Below are positions 16,585 to 24,256 of a DNA stretch of 64,000 nucleotides, one piece after another. This DNA is from Actinomadura syzygii (GTDB lineage: Bacteria; Actinomycetota; Actinomycetes; Streptosporangiales; Streptosporangiaceae): contig NZ_VSFF01000014.1 in the NCBI RefSeq assembly GCF_008085905.1, forward strand, positions 124,001-188,000. The letters run 5' to 3'. Every line of letters starts with the position of its first letter. The stretch's first letter is position 1. Both the position numbers and the translations under genes were made by a program. The notes below the pieces were generated by a model that worked only from the letters and a program-made list of their open reading frames with translations, was not told the origin of the DNA and did no database searches.

Positions 16585-17846
16585 GCTCTCTCTTCCTCTC
16601 GGTCGACCGTCACGCCGTCGTCGTGCCGCCTGGTCCGCGTTGACCCGCACCGCGTCCGCCTGCTCCGCGTCCACGCGACCGCGGCCTCGCCGCCGAACAG
16701 GACGCCAAGGTAGGCGGCCAGCGCGGCGTACGCGAACGTGAGCGGACCGGCGAGGGCTGCGACGGCCGCGACCAGCAGCCGGCCCTCCCAGCCGAGCCCG
16801 GCGCGCGGGACCCACTCCTGCGGCGGGCGCCCCCGGCGGACGCGACGCACGATGTCGTGGTGGTGCAGCGCCAGGACCGTGATCGACACGTACACGAGCG
16901 GTGCCGGGACGGCCTGCGCGAACCCCAGTACGGCGAGGTAACCATACTCGATCCCGCGCGTTATGGGCGGTACGAGCCGGTCCAGACGTCCGTCGTGCGG
17001 GTGCGCGGCGGAGGGTCCGACGAGCATCAGCGCGACGGCGGGAGCGAAGAGGGCGGGGGCCGGGCCGCCGTCCGGGCGCGCGGCGAGCAGGACGCCGGTC
17101 GCGGCGGCGGCGAGGACGGCGCCGGGCAGCGGCGCGAGCCGTCCCCGCGCCGCGAGGCCCAGCATCAGGGACGCGGGCCCGTCGTCGCGGTGCGCGCGCA
17201 CGGCGGCGGCGTGCGCCGGGACGGTCAGCGCGCGCACCGCGAGAGTGCCCAGCGCGACGACCGTTCCCCATGCGGTGAGCAGGGTGAACGCCGTCCGCAC
17301 GTCCGCGACCGCGGTGGCCGCCGCGAGCAGCGCGGAGCGCTCGGCGACCGGCAGCCGCAGGGTGGCCGCGGCCCGCCGCGCCAGGCCGCCCCGGCGGGAC
17401 GGACGCGGCGGGGACGTCGCGTCCAGCGTCGTCCGGACGGACAGCAGCGCGGCCGCCCCCGTCGCCGCCCACCACACGTGCTCCCCCGACGCGGCCCCGC
17501 CCGCCGCGAGGCCCGCGTAGACGGCGAGCTCCTTGCCCGCGTCCAAAATTTCGTGACCCGCACCTGGCGCGGCGCCGAGGACGACGGACGCGCACAGCAG
17601 CAGCCCGCCCGTGAGCAGGCCGCCGCGCGTCCCGGCGGAGAACCACACCGCCGCGAGCCCGGCGGCGGCGAACGAGGTCGCCGCGAGGGCGTCCGGGCCG
17701 AGCCCGCGCCGCGCGGCCCACTCCGCCGCGACCCGCGCGCACGGGCGCGCCGCATAGCCGCCGAGAAGGCCGTCCGCCGGGTCTCCGGCCTGGTGGTCCG
17801 GTACGTTGAGGTGCACCGGCCGAGCGCGCGGCGGCGCCTGCTCCAT
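16581..17846 (-). CDS. DUF5941-like polytopic membrane protein
   Basis: A 421-residue alanine-rich membrane protein with roughly eight to ten hydrophobic helices, for example SFAAAGLAAVWFSAG, GLLTGGLLLCASVVLG, LTAWGTVVALGTLAV and YGYLAVLGFAQAVPAPLVYV. I recognise it as the DUF5941 type usually encoded beside LicC-like and CDP-alcohol transferase genes in actinomycetes. It may be a degenerate relative of CDP-alcohol phosphotransferases, but no DxxDGxxAR motif is present. The C-terminus is strongly basic (SRRTRCGSTRTRRHDD). GGAGG lies 6 nt before the ATG. It is the first gene of the operon and overlaps the cytidylyltransferase start. Its function is unknown; a membrane partner of the phosphotransferase is a reasonable guess. 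Confidence 0.7.
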   Translation of the reverse strand: MEQAPPRARPVHLNVPDHQAGDPADGLLGGYAARPCARVAAEWAARRGLGPDALAATSFAAAGLAAVWFSAGTRGGLLTGGLLLCASVVLGAAPGAGHEILDAGKELAVYAGLAAGGAASGEHVWWAATGAAALLSVRTTLDATSPPRPSRRGGLARRAAATLRLPVAERSALLAAATAVADVRTAFTLLTAWGTVVALGTLAVRALTVPAHAAAVRAHRDDGPASLMLGLAARGRLAPLPGAVLAAAATGVLLAARPDGGPAPALFAPAVALMLVGPSAAHPHDGRLDRLVPPITRGIEYGYLAVLGFAQAVPAPLVYVSITVLALHHHDIVRRVRRGRPPQEWVPRAGLGWEGRLLVAAVAALAGPLTFAYAALAAYLGVLFGGEAAVAWTRSRRTRCGSTRTRRHDDGVTVDREEERA

Positions 17847-17932
17847 CGGATGCCTCCGGCCGGTCGGGGAGTGTCTGTAGGCGCACAGCGTAACGATCCG
17901 GTGACCGGGAGTCGTGGGGAAACCGAGGAGAG
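17847..17932. promoter_or_regulatory. Divergent promoter region of the polyol-phosphate block
   Basis: This 86-bp intergenic gap separates the minus-strand DUF5941 operon from the plus-strand IspD-like/GDPD pair and must hold both promoters. No confident -10/-35 pair or operator was recognised. Shared control of the two arms is an inference from the arrangement. Confidence 0.4.
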
Positions 17933-18631
17933 ATGGCGACGACGGTTGCGGTGGTGCTCGCGGGCGGGGTCGGCGCGCGGATGGGCGCCGGACGCCCCAA
18001 ACAGCTGGTCGAGGTGGGCGGCCGCCCGATCCTCGCGCGCGCGATCGACGCGTTCGACGCGCACCCCGGCATCGGCGAGGTGCTGGTCGTGATGGCGGCC
18101 GGGCACCTGCGGGAGGCGGCGGCGATCGCCGCGCCGTTCCGCAAGACGACCGGGGTCGTCGAGGGCGGCGACACCCGGACCGCGTCCACGGTCGCGGCGC
18201 TGCGGCGGCTCGACGGACGTCCGGGCGACGTCCGCGTCCTGTTCCACGACGCGGCCCGCCCGTTCGTGGACGCGCCGGTCATCGACCGCGTCCTCGCCGC
18301 GCTGGACGACCACGACGCCGTCGCCGTGGGCGTGCCGTCGTCCGACACGATCGTGGTGGTCGAGGACGGCCTCGTCGCGTCCATGCCGCCGCGCGAGACG
18401 ATGAGCCGGTTCCAGACCCCGCAGGGCTTCCGGCTCGGCACCGTCCGCAAGGCGTACGAGCTGGCCCTCGCCGACCCGGCGCTGCGCGCCACCGACGACT
18501 GCGGGATCGTGCACCGCTACCTGCCGGACGTCCCGATCCGCGTCGTCGCGGGCAGCGAGCGCAACCTCAAGGTCACCCAGCCGCTCGACGCGGTCGTCGC
18601 CGAGCATCTCGCCACCGGGGAACCCATTTGA
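17933..18631 (+). CDS. IspD-family cytidylyltransferase (IspD or polyol-phosphate cytidylyltransferase)
   Basis: A 232-residue CTP-dependent nucleotidyltransferase with the full IspD signature: VVLAGGVGARMGAGRPKQL (CTP-binding Arg and Lys), VLFHDAARPFVD, VGVPSSDTIVVV and RFQTPQGFRLG. IspD makes CDP-methylerythritol in isoprenoid synthesis. Members such as TarI and Bcs1 instead make CDP-ribitol or related CDP-polyols. Here the neighbour is not ispF but a glycerophosphodiesterase, and the divergent operon contains a CDP-alcohol transferase. A polyol-phosphate cytidylyltransferase role is therefore plausible, though a true IspD cannot be excluded. ATG 17933 is chosen because it begins the conserved strand; AGGAG is close upstream. 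The stop overlaps the next start as TTGA. Confidence 0.8.
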   Translation: MATTVAVVLAGGVGARMGAGRPKQLVEVGGRPILARAIDAFDAHPGIGEVLVVMAAGHLREAAAIAAPFRKTTGVVEGGDTRTASTVAALRRLDGRPGDVRVLFHDAARPFVDAPVIDRVLAALDDHDAVAVGVPSSDTIVVVEDGLVASMPPRETMSRFQTPQGFRLGTVRKAYELALADPALRATDDCGIVHRYLPDVPIRVVAGSERNLKVTQPLDAVVAEHLATGEPI

Positions 18632-19392
18632 TCTTCGACCGGACGCCCACGCTGATCGGGCACCGCGGCCACGGCTCGGGCGACGTCGTCCCGCCGGGGG
18701 CGGCGGCGCCGGTCGCGGAGAACACGCTGCCGTCGCTGCTCGCGGCCGTCGAGGGCGGCCTGTCGTGGGTCGAGATCGACGTGACGCGCACCGCCGACGA
18801 CGACCTCGTCCTGCGGCACGACCCGACCGTCCCGGACGGCGCGCACGTGGTCGACCTCCCGGCGGCGGCCAGCGGGCTGCCGCGCCTGGTCGACGTCTTC
18901 GACGCGCTGCCCCCGGACGTCGCGGTGGACGTCGACGTCAAGACCGTCCTGGACGACGCCGTGGACGACCCGTCCCGCCGCACCGGCGCGCTCCTGCTCC
19001 CGGTGCTGCGGCGGGAGGCGCGGCGGCGCAGGCTGCTCGTGACGTCGTTCGACCCGTCCCTGCTGGTGTTCCTGCGGGACGAACTGCCCGGCGTCCCGCT
19101 GGGCCTGCTGACGTGGCTGCGGTTCCCGCTGTGGCACGCCGTCCCGGCCGCCGCCGGTCTCGGGCTGGACGCCGTCGCCGTGCACACCGGCTCGTGCGGC
19201 ACCGACCATCCCGACACGCGGCTGCGCCCGCTGGAGCACTGCGTGGAGGTCGCGCACAAGGCGGGCCTTGAGACGGTCGTCTGGTGCCCGGCCGCCGAGG
19301 CGGCGCCGCGCTACGCGGCCGCCGGGTTCGACGCGATGGTGGTCAACGACGTCCCCGGCGTGCTCGCGGCGCTCGGACCGTCCGGCTCCTAG
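18628..19392 (+). CDS. Glycerophosphodiester phosphodiesterase
   Basis: A 254-residue GDPD-fold TIM barrel. Catalytic His12 and Arg13 lie in LIGHRGHG, Glu31 in ENTLPSL, metal ligands Glu49 and Asp51 in VEIDVTRT, and the second His64 in LRHDPTV. The barrel closes with FDAMVVNDVPGVL. These enzymes hydrolyse glycerophosphodiesters to glycerol 3-phosphate and an alcohol, or trim glycerophosphate polymers and lysolipids. There is no signal peptide, so it should act in the cytoplasm. The start is an unusual TTG at 18628 overlapping the IspD-like stop. No ATG or GTG is available in frame, and GGGGAA lies upstream. Its TAG stop shares CTAG with the convergent membrane protein gene. Confidence 0.83.
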   Translation: MIFDRTPTLIGHRGHGSGDVVPPGAAAPVAENTLPSLLAAVEGGLSWVEIDVTRTADDDLVLRHDPTVPDGAHVVDLPAAASGLPRLVDVFDALPPDVAVDVDVKTVLDDAVDDPSRRTGALLLPVLRREARRRRLLVTSFDPSLLVFLRDELPGVPLGLLTWLRFPLWHAVPAAAGLGLDAVAVHTGSCGTDHPDTRLRPLEHCVEVAHKAGLETVVWCPAAEAAPRYAAAGFDAMVVNDVPGVLAALGPSGS

Positions 19393-20225
19393 CGGTTCCC
19401 GCCGTACATGCGCGTCCACTCGCCGGGCTCGTCGTCGTCGGACGCCGACGGGCCGCCGGAGGGCGGCTTGTCGTCGGCCGGAGGCGGCGGCGACGCGGAC
19501 GGCAGCGGCGGCGGGTTCGGCGTGGAAGGCGGCGCGGAGGGCTGGGCGGGCGGCTGACCGTACTGCGGCACGCCCTGCCAGGGCGGCGTGCTCGCCCCCG
19601 GCGACCCGGCCCCCGGCGGCGGCTGCGGCGCGCCCAACTGCGGCGGAGCCCCGTGCATCGGCGCCTGCTGCATCGGCGCCCCCTGCATCGGCGCCTGCAT
19701 GGGTGAGTGCATCGGCTGGTGCATGGGCTGCTGGTGCATCGGCGGGCCCATCGGCGCGGGCGGCGGCCCGCCGAACCGGGGCCCGGCGCCGCGCGCGACG
19801 CCGGTCCGCGCCTGCCACCGCGACGGCGCCACGGACGCCACCACCAAGGCGACGCCGAGCAGCAGGAACACCCCGAGGGAGGAGAGCGTCAGGTACCCGT
19901 TGCCGAGCCGGTAGGGGATGAAGTCGCGGCCCGCGTGCCGGAACGCCCAGCGCGGCGCGAAGACCCACAGGAGCCCGACGACCGTGTACACGAAGCCGGG
20001 GATCAGCGACGCGAGCGGCGACACCCGCGACCCCGCCACGAGGCCGATCAGGACGGCCGCGAGCAGGATCAGCCCCCCGCCGATCCAGCGGTCCGAGCCC
20101 TGGTAGGCGAAGATCCGCGCGAACTGCCCGAGCCGCACCGTGCCGTAGGTCATGCAGGCGGCGATGATCGGCGTGACGACCAGTCCGATCACCACGCCGA
20201 GCCCGTGGCGTGCTCCGTTGGACAT
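19389..20225 (-). CDS. Four-helix membrane protein with Met/Gln/Pro-rich tail
   Basis: A 278-residue protein of unknown function. The first 150 residues hold four transmembrane helices (GVVIGLVVTPIIAACM, GGLILLAAVLIGLVAG, FVYTVVGLLWVF, GVFLLLGVALVVASVAP). The rest is a disordered tail beginning with Met-His-Gln-Pro-Met repeats (residues about 160-200), then a Pro/Ser/Gly-rich section and an acidic end (SDDDEPGEW). The tail contains over a dozen methionines, which is unusual, and could bind metal or mediate phase separation; that is speculation. ATG 20225 is chosen because GGAGGG sits at the right distance; GTG 20231 would abut it. No homologous function is recognised. Confidence 0.7.
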   Translation of the reverse strand: MSNGARHGLGVVIGLVVTPIIAACMTYGTVRLGQFARIFAYQGSDRWIGGGLILLAAVLIGLVAGSRVSPLASLIPGFVYTVVGLLWVFAPRWAFRHAGRDFIPYRLGNGYLTLSSLGVFLLLGVALVVASVAPSRWQARTGVARGAGPRFGGPPPAPMGPPMHQQPMHQPMHSPMQAPMQGAPMQQAPMHGAPPQLGAPQPPPGAGSPGASTPPWQGVPQYGQPPAQPSAPPSTPNPPPLPSASPPPPADDKPPSGGPSASDDDEPGEWTRMYGGNR

Positions 20226-20327
20226 CGACACCCTCCAAACCGGGGTCCGGGCAGGATCCCGCCCAAACCTAACCCTGAGACGTCCGGCAGGGCACGAGGG
20301 TTCGAGGGTGGACTTGTATTTTGCCCG

Positions 20328-21419
20328 CTAGTGGACGGACTCGCCCGGTTTCATCGGGGTCGGCTGGCCCAGCCTCGGCGGGCTGGTCAGGAACCCGATT
20401 CCCCAGGTCACATGCATGGTCGCGTACACCAGCGGCAGCCGGATCCAGGCGGACACCGGCAGCCCGCGTCCCTCCACCGCCGCGCCCACGATCATCGCGG
20501 CCGCGTACCCGCCGGGCACGATCCAGCCGGGCCAGAACCCGAACACCCCGGCGACCGCGCCCGCCGTCATCGCGACGACGGCGATCGGCGGGGCGAGGTA
20601 GCGGAGGTTCAGGGTGCCCTGGTGCTCGCGTCCGACGACGCGGCGCCAGCGCCCGGTGTGGAAGTACTGCTTGGCGAGCGCCCGCAGGTTCGGCCGCGGA
20701 CGGTAGGTGACCCGCATCCGCGGCGTGAAGAAGATCCGCCCGCCGGTCTGCCGGATGCGGTGGTTCATCTCCCAGTCCTGGGCGCGGGTGAACGTCTCGT
20801 CGTAGCCGCCGACCCGGTCGAGGGCGCTGCGCCGGAACGTCCCGAGGTAGACGGTCTCGACCTCGCCCGCCTCGCCGCCGGTGTGGAACCGCGCGTTGCC
20901 GACGCCGATCTTGGACGTCATCGCCCGCGCGACGGCCTTCTCGAACGGGGTGACGCCCTCGGCCGCCATGATCCCGCCGACGTTGTCGGCGCCGGTCTCC
21001 TCCATCGTCTCGACGGCGGCGCGGACGTAGTCCGCCGGGAGCAGCGAGTGCCCGTCCACCCGGACGATGATCGAGTACTGCGACGCCTTGATCGCGATGT
21101 TCAGGCCCTGCGGGGTGCGCCCGGTCGGGTTGGCGACGACGAGGACCCGCGGGTCCTCGGCCGCGAGCCCGCGGGCGATCTCCTCGGTCCGGTCGCGGGA
21201 CGGCCCGATCGCGAGCACCAGTTCGAGCTCGCCGGGATAGTCCTGGGTGAGGATGCCGCGGACGGCCTCGGTCAGATGCCGCTGCTCGTTCAGCACCGGC
21301 ATCACCACCGACACGGCGGGCCAGGTGCGCTCGGCGGCGCCGGTCTCGCGGGTGTCGGTCTCGGCGGAGTCGGCGCGTGACCGCTCGCCTCGCTGAGTCT
21401 GCTGGGTTTGTTGTTTCAT
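20328..21419 (-). CDS. GT2-family membrane glycosyltransferase
   Basis: A 363-residue processive-type GT2 enzyme similar to ExoA/succinoglycan-type transferases. It has VSVVMPVLNEQRHLTEAV, the DxD equivalent in SIIVRVDGHSLLPADYV, TFTRAQDWEMNHRIRQTGG as the acceptor/base region, and two to three C-terminal transmembrane helices (IAVVAMTAGAVAGVFGFWPGW, GGYAAAMIVGAAVEG). It should use a UDP-sugar at the inner membrane face. ATG 21419 is used; the frame remains open 51 codons further upstream to 21572, but that extension has atypical composition. The N-terminal 35 residues are Gln/Arg-rich and poorly structured. It may serve the same polymer as the adjacent polyol-phosphate or LCP genes. Confidence 0.82.
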   Translation of the reverse strand: MKQQTQQTQRGERSRADSAETDTRETGAAERTWPAVSVVMPVLNEQRHLTEAVRGILTQDYPGELELVLAIGPSRDRTEEIARGLAAEDPRVLVVANPTGRTPQGLNIAIKASQYSIIVRVDGHSLLPADYVRAAVETMEETGADNVGGIMAAEGVTPFEKAVARAMTSKIGVGNARFHTGGEAGEVETVYLGTFRRSALDRVGGYDETFTRAQDWEMNHRIRQTGGRIFFTPRMRVTYRPRPNLRALAKQYFHTGRWRRVVGREHQGTLNLRYLAPPIAVVAMTAGAVAGVFGFWPGWIVPGGYAAAMIVGAAVEGRGLPVSAWIRLPLVYATMHVTWGIGFLTSPPRLGQPTPMKPGESVH

Positions 21420-21640
21420 GGCGCGCTGGGCATGGGGAGACGGATTCATTTGGGCTCGCGGACGCGCCCCCGCCGGAGACCGGAGGGAAGCGTCCCTTCC
21501 TCTCTCTGTGCTCGCTTGTCTGACGCAGCCCACGCCACCCAGTTTGCGTGCGGGCCGCCGGGGTGTGGTCAAGACGGCGCCACGTTACTGCAAGGACACG
21601 AGGTCCAGGTAGCGAACGGACGGGTGTCGCCCACTTTAGA

Positions 21641-21690
21641 TTGACATCCTCCCCCTCTTGGGAGAGGGGGATTTCAACCCGTGTGGGTTG
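21641..21690 (-). mobile_element. Right-end hairpins of an IS200/IS605-type element
   Basis: An 8-bp perfect stem (CCCCCTCT 21651-21658 with AGAGGGGG 21663-21670, 4-nt loop) and a 6-bp stem (21675-21680 with 21685-21690) lie just beyond the TnpB zinc ribbon. Read on the minus strand, the element side ends in TCAA (complement of 21641-21644), the right-end tetranucleotide known for IS608. In TnpB elements this end encodes the guide RNA scaffold. Confidence 0.55.
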
Positions 21691-21694
21691 TGGT

Positions 21695-22199
21695 TCACGG
21701 ACGCTCGGACGGCGGGTGGCCGTTGTCGCCCCTCCGGCACCGGCCGGTGGCCGGGGGCGGGGTCCCGCCCTGTCCTGCCGCGATGTTGATGCTCGCGTTG
21801 TGGTCGGCGTTGCAGGTGAACCCGCAGGATACGCATTCGAAGTCGGCTTGGCTCTTGCGCGACTTCTTCTCGATCCATCCGCAGGCACTGCACCGCAGAC
21901 TCGTTCTTGCGCCAGGTCGGCTCACCGAACCCGGCCGTGAACTTCGCGTTCTTGGCCTTGGCGAAATCCTTCAAAGCCTGCTGCTGCACATCGGCGTTTC
22001 CGGAGGCCAGCCACTCATTGTCCCGCCTGGCCTCGGTGAGCTGGCGGCACTGCTCGGCGAACCCCGGCGCCATCTTCCGGCCGTGCCTCCAGTGGGAGTA
22101 CTGCTCGACGGCGAGGTTCCAGGCGTACCGGGCGTGCGCGCAGTGCTCCAGCATCCGCTGGGCCTGCGCGGGCGTCGGGTACAACCGGAATCGCGACAC
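21695..22199 (-). pseudogene. TnpB (IS200/IS605 OrfB) remnant with internal deletion and frameshift
   Basis: The N-terminal portion (GTG 22199, RFRLYPTPAQAQRMLEHC, HARYAWNLAVEQYSHW, then FGEPTWRKN) is clearly the TnpB/IscB-relative start. After about 100 residues it passes, in a different frame, directly into the C-terminal zinc ribbon (RCSACGWIEKK, then FECVSCGFTCNADHNASINIA). Intact TnpB is about 370-400 residues. The REC/RuvC-I and RuvC-II core with its first two catalytic acids is missing; only the final RuvC-III Asp in NADHNAS is left. The junction is near 21900. It is therefore nuclease-dead. Flanking end hairpins are preserved, so the element was lost in place by an internal deletion. 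No TnpA is present. Confidence 0.82.
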
Positions 22200-22233
22200 G
22201 CCGTCATCGTAACGACACACGGCGTAATATTGG

Positions 22234-22251
22234 CGAGGTTCGGAAACCTCG
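22234..22251. mobile_element. Left-end hairpin of the TnpB element
   Basis: CGAGGTT (22234-22240) pairs perfectly with AACCTCG (22245-22251) over the tetraloop CGGA, 35 bp upstream of the TnpB remnant start. Subterminal left-end hairpins of this type are recognised by TnpA in IS200/IS605 elements. The exact left boundary is not determined. Confidence 0.45.
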
Positions 22252-22461
22252 GAAGACATCCACGCCCGCCTGGCCGCCCAGGCGGAAGATGACTGGCGGT
22301 CCCAACTCTGAGATCCTGATCTACTTGAGGCCGCCCTCACCACCGCGGGGGACGGCGAATGGCCCTGAAGGCGATTCGTCTGTCCCTGCCACGCTAAGCC
22401 GGAGCGCGCATTCACCCCAGCCCTGAAAGGGTGGGAGCACCCTGCGCGGAAGGCAGGTGGA
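22252..22461. other. Intergenic region upstream of the LCP gene
   Basis: 210 bp with no convincing gene. It contains a small hairpin CCCT-GAA-AGGG (22421-22431) flanked by complementary C- and G-rich runs and by GCGC repeats. It could be a 5' leader of the LCP mRNA or leftover mobile-element DNA. No known riboswitch was recognised. Confidence 0.35.
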
Positions 22462-24189
22462 GTGGACTCGCGGCAGGACGACGTCTTCGGGAGGCGGGCG
22501 GCCGGTATGGCAGACGGGCACGACTCAGGTCGCGGCGCGACCGACCCACCGGACGGCGACCCGCTGGAGCGGTACTTCCGGCCGCGTCCCGGCGGCCGGG
22601 CGCCGGCGGGCGACGGCGACGACATCGAGGGCGTGACCATCGAGGGCATGCCCGCGCCGCGGGTGCCGGTGGAGGGTCCGCGCGGGCCGCGCCGCCCCGG
22701 CCGGGGGCTGAGCCCGCGCGCCGCGATGAGCGCCCGGCGGCAGAAGCGCTTCCTCACCCTGACCGGGGCGGCGTCGGTGTTCGTCCTGCTCACCTCGGGC
22801 GGGGCGTGGGCGTTCCAGAACTACGTCACCGGCATGCTCGACAAGGTGTCGGTGAACGGCCTCGGCCGCGGCAAGGACGCGCCGAAGGGCGCGATGACGA
22901 TCCTCGTCGCCGGGGTCGACCGCCGCGACGGGCTGACGCGCGAGCAGCAGCGCGCGGCGAAGCTCGGGCACCAGCCGGGCGAGCGGTCCGACACGATGAT
23001 GCTGGTCCACGTGTCGCGCGACCACGACAAGGTGTCGATCGTGAACCTGCCGCGCGACTCCTACGTCACCATCCCGGCGCACAAGTCGAACGGGTCGGAG
23101 GGGGCGAAGGGGGCGCAGATCCCGTCGCGTCCCGGCAAGCTCACGTGGGCGTACCAGTTCGGCGGGCCCGACCTCACGGTCAACACGATCAAGCGGGCGA
23201 CGGGCGTGTCCATCGACCACTACGTCGAGGTGAACTTCTACGGCTTCGTCCGCATGGTGGACGCGCTCGGCGGCGTGGACGTGTGCACCGAGCAGGCCGT
23301 CAACGACCCGAAGAGCGGGCTCCAACTCCCGCCGGGCAAGTCGCACGTGGACGGGCTGAAGGCGCTCGCCTACTCCCGCGCCCGCTACACGCTGGCCGAC
23401 GGCAGCGACCTCGGCCGCATCGACCGGCAGCAGCAGTTCATGGCGTCGATGATGAAGCAGGCGCTGTCGACGAAGACGCTCGGCGACCCGGTCAAGTCGA
23501 CGAAGTTCCTGAACGCGGCGCTCAAGTCGCTGCGCGTCGACCCGAAGCTCGCCGACAACCTGCCGAAGCTCGCCGACCAGATGAAGAACCTGTCCACCGA
23601 CAACCTGACGTTCGCGAAGATCCCGCTGTCGAACCCGGGGGCGAACGTCGTCATGTGGAACGCGCCGACCGCGCAGTCGGTCGTCCAGTGGGACGAGGGC
23701 AGGGCGCGCGACCTGTTCACCCGGATCCGGCGCGACCAGGCGGTCGCGGAGGAGCCGGAGAAGCCGTCCGCGAAACCGACGAACCCGGCGGAGAAGCCCG
23801 GCGACCAGCTCACCGTCCGGCCGGAGAACATCTCCGTCCGCGTCCTGAACGCGATCGGGACGCCGGGCCTCGCGACGAAGGCGGGCGGGCAGCTCCGCAG
23901 GCTCGGGTTCGGGGTGACGGTCGTCCCGGGCGTGGCGCGGCGGGGGCTCCAGACGACGCAGATCCAGTACGGGCCGGGCAAGGCCGACTCCGCCAAGACG
24001 CTGGCCGCCGCGATCCCGGGCGCCCGGCTGAAGGAGATCCCCTCGCTCGGGACGCGCGTCCAGGTCCTGGTCGGCGCGAACTGGGACGGCACGCGCCGCG
24101 TCGAGGTCAAGGGCGGCTCCCCGACCGGCACGCAGTCGCCGAAGCCGGGCATCGAGACGGGCACCGCCACCCAGAAGCTCTGCGGCTGA
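22462..24189 (+). CDS. LytR-CpsA-Psr (LCP) family glycopolymer ligase with C-terminal LytR_C domain
   Basis: A 575-residue type II membrane protein. A 95-residue cytoplasmic, Arg/Pro-rich head is followed by one transmembrane helix (FLTLTGAASVFVLLTSGG, about residues 98-120). The LCP catalytic domain starts at MTILVAGVDRRD and continues through RSDTMMLVHVS, VSIVNLPRDSYVTIP, NFYGFVRMVDALGGVDV and ALAYSRARYTL. The Arg and Asp residues that bind the polyprenyl pyrophosphate substrate lie in the RSDT, LPRDS and YSRAR motifs. From residue 450 a LytR_C domain follows (ISVRVLNAIGTPGLA). LCP enzymes attach secondary polymers to peptidoglycan, which fits the glycosyltransferase and polyol-phosphate genes around it. 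GTG 22462 with GGAAGG 8 nt upstream is used; ATG 22507 is an alternative. Confidence 0.9.
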   Translation: MDSRQDDVFGRRAAGMADGHDSGRGATDPPDGDPLERYFRPRPGGRAPAGDGDDIEGVTIEGMPAPRVPVEGPRGPRRPGRGLSPRAAMSARRQKRFLTLTGAASVFVLLTSGGAWAFQNYVTGMLDKVSVNGLGRGKDAPKGAMTILVAGVDRRDGLTREQQRAAKLGHQPGERSDTMMLVHVSRDHDKVSIVNLPRDSYVTIPAHKSNGSEGAKGAQIPSRPGKLTWAYQFGGPDLTVNTIKRATGVSIDHYVEVNFYGFVRMVDALGGVDVCTEQAVNDPKSGLQLPPGKSHVDGLKALAYSRARYTLADGSDLGRIDRQQQFMASMMKQALSTKTLGDPVKSTKFLNAALKSLRVDPKLADNLPKLADQMKNLSTDNLTFAKIPLSNPGANVVMWNAPTAQSVVQWDEGRARDLFTRIRRDQAVAEEPEKPSAKPTNPAEKPGDQLTVRPENISVRVLNAIGTPGLATKAGGQLRRLGFGVTVVPGVARRGLQTTQIQYGPGKADSAKTLAAAIPGARLKEIPSLGTRVQVLVGANWDGTRRVEVKGGSPTGTQSPKPGIETGTATQKLCG

Positions 24190-24223
24190 CCCGGCCGACC
24201 CACCCGACCCGGCTCCGGCCTGA

Positions 24224-24242
24224 TCTAGAGTGGCGTTCTAGA
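24224..24242. promoter_or_regulatory. Inverted repeat before the thioesterase-fold gene
   Basis: TCTAGA (24224-24229) and TCTAGA (24237-24242) flank a 7-nt spacer, giving a 19-bp dyad with CTAG arms just before the ribosome binding site of the gene at 24257. CTAG is rare in such genomes, so a repressor operator is plausible. No regulator is assigned. Confidence 0.4.
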
Positions 24243-24256
24243 CGGGAAGGAGCCCC

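Noticed and set aside
22290..22461. Possible riboswitch upstream of the LCP gene
   Set aside because: Only a small hairpin and palindromic GCGC runs are seen; no conserved core of the c-di-AMP or other known classes could be recognised.
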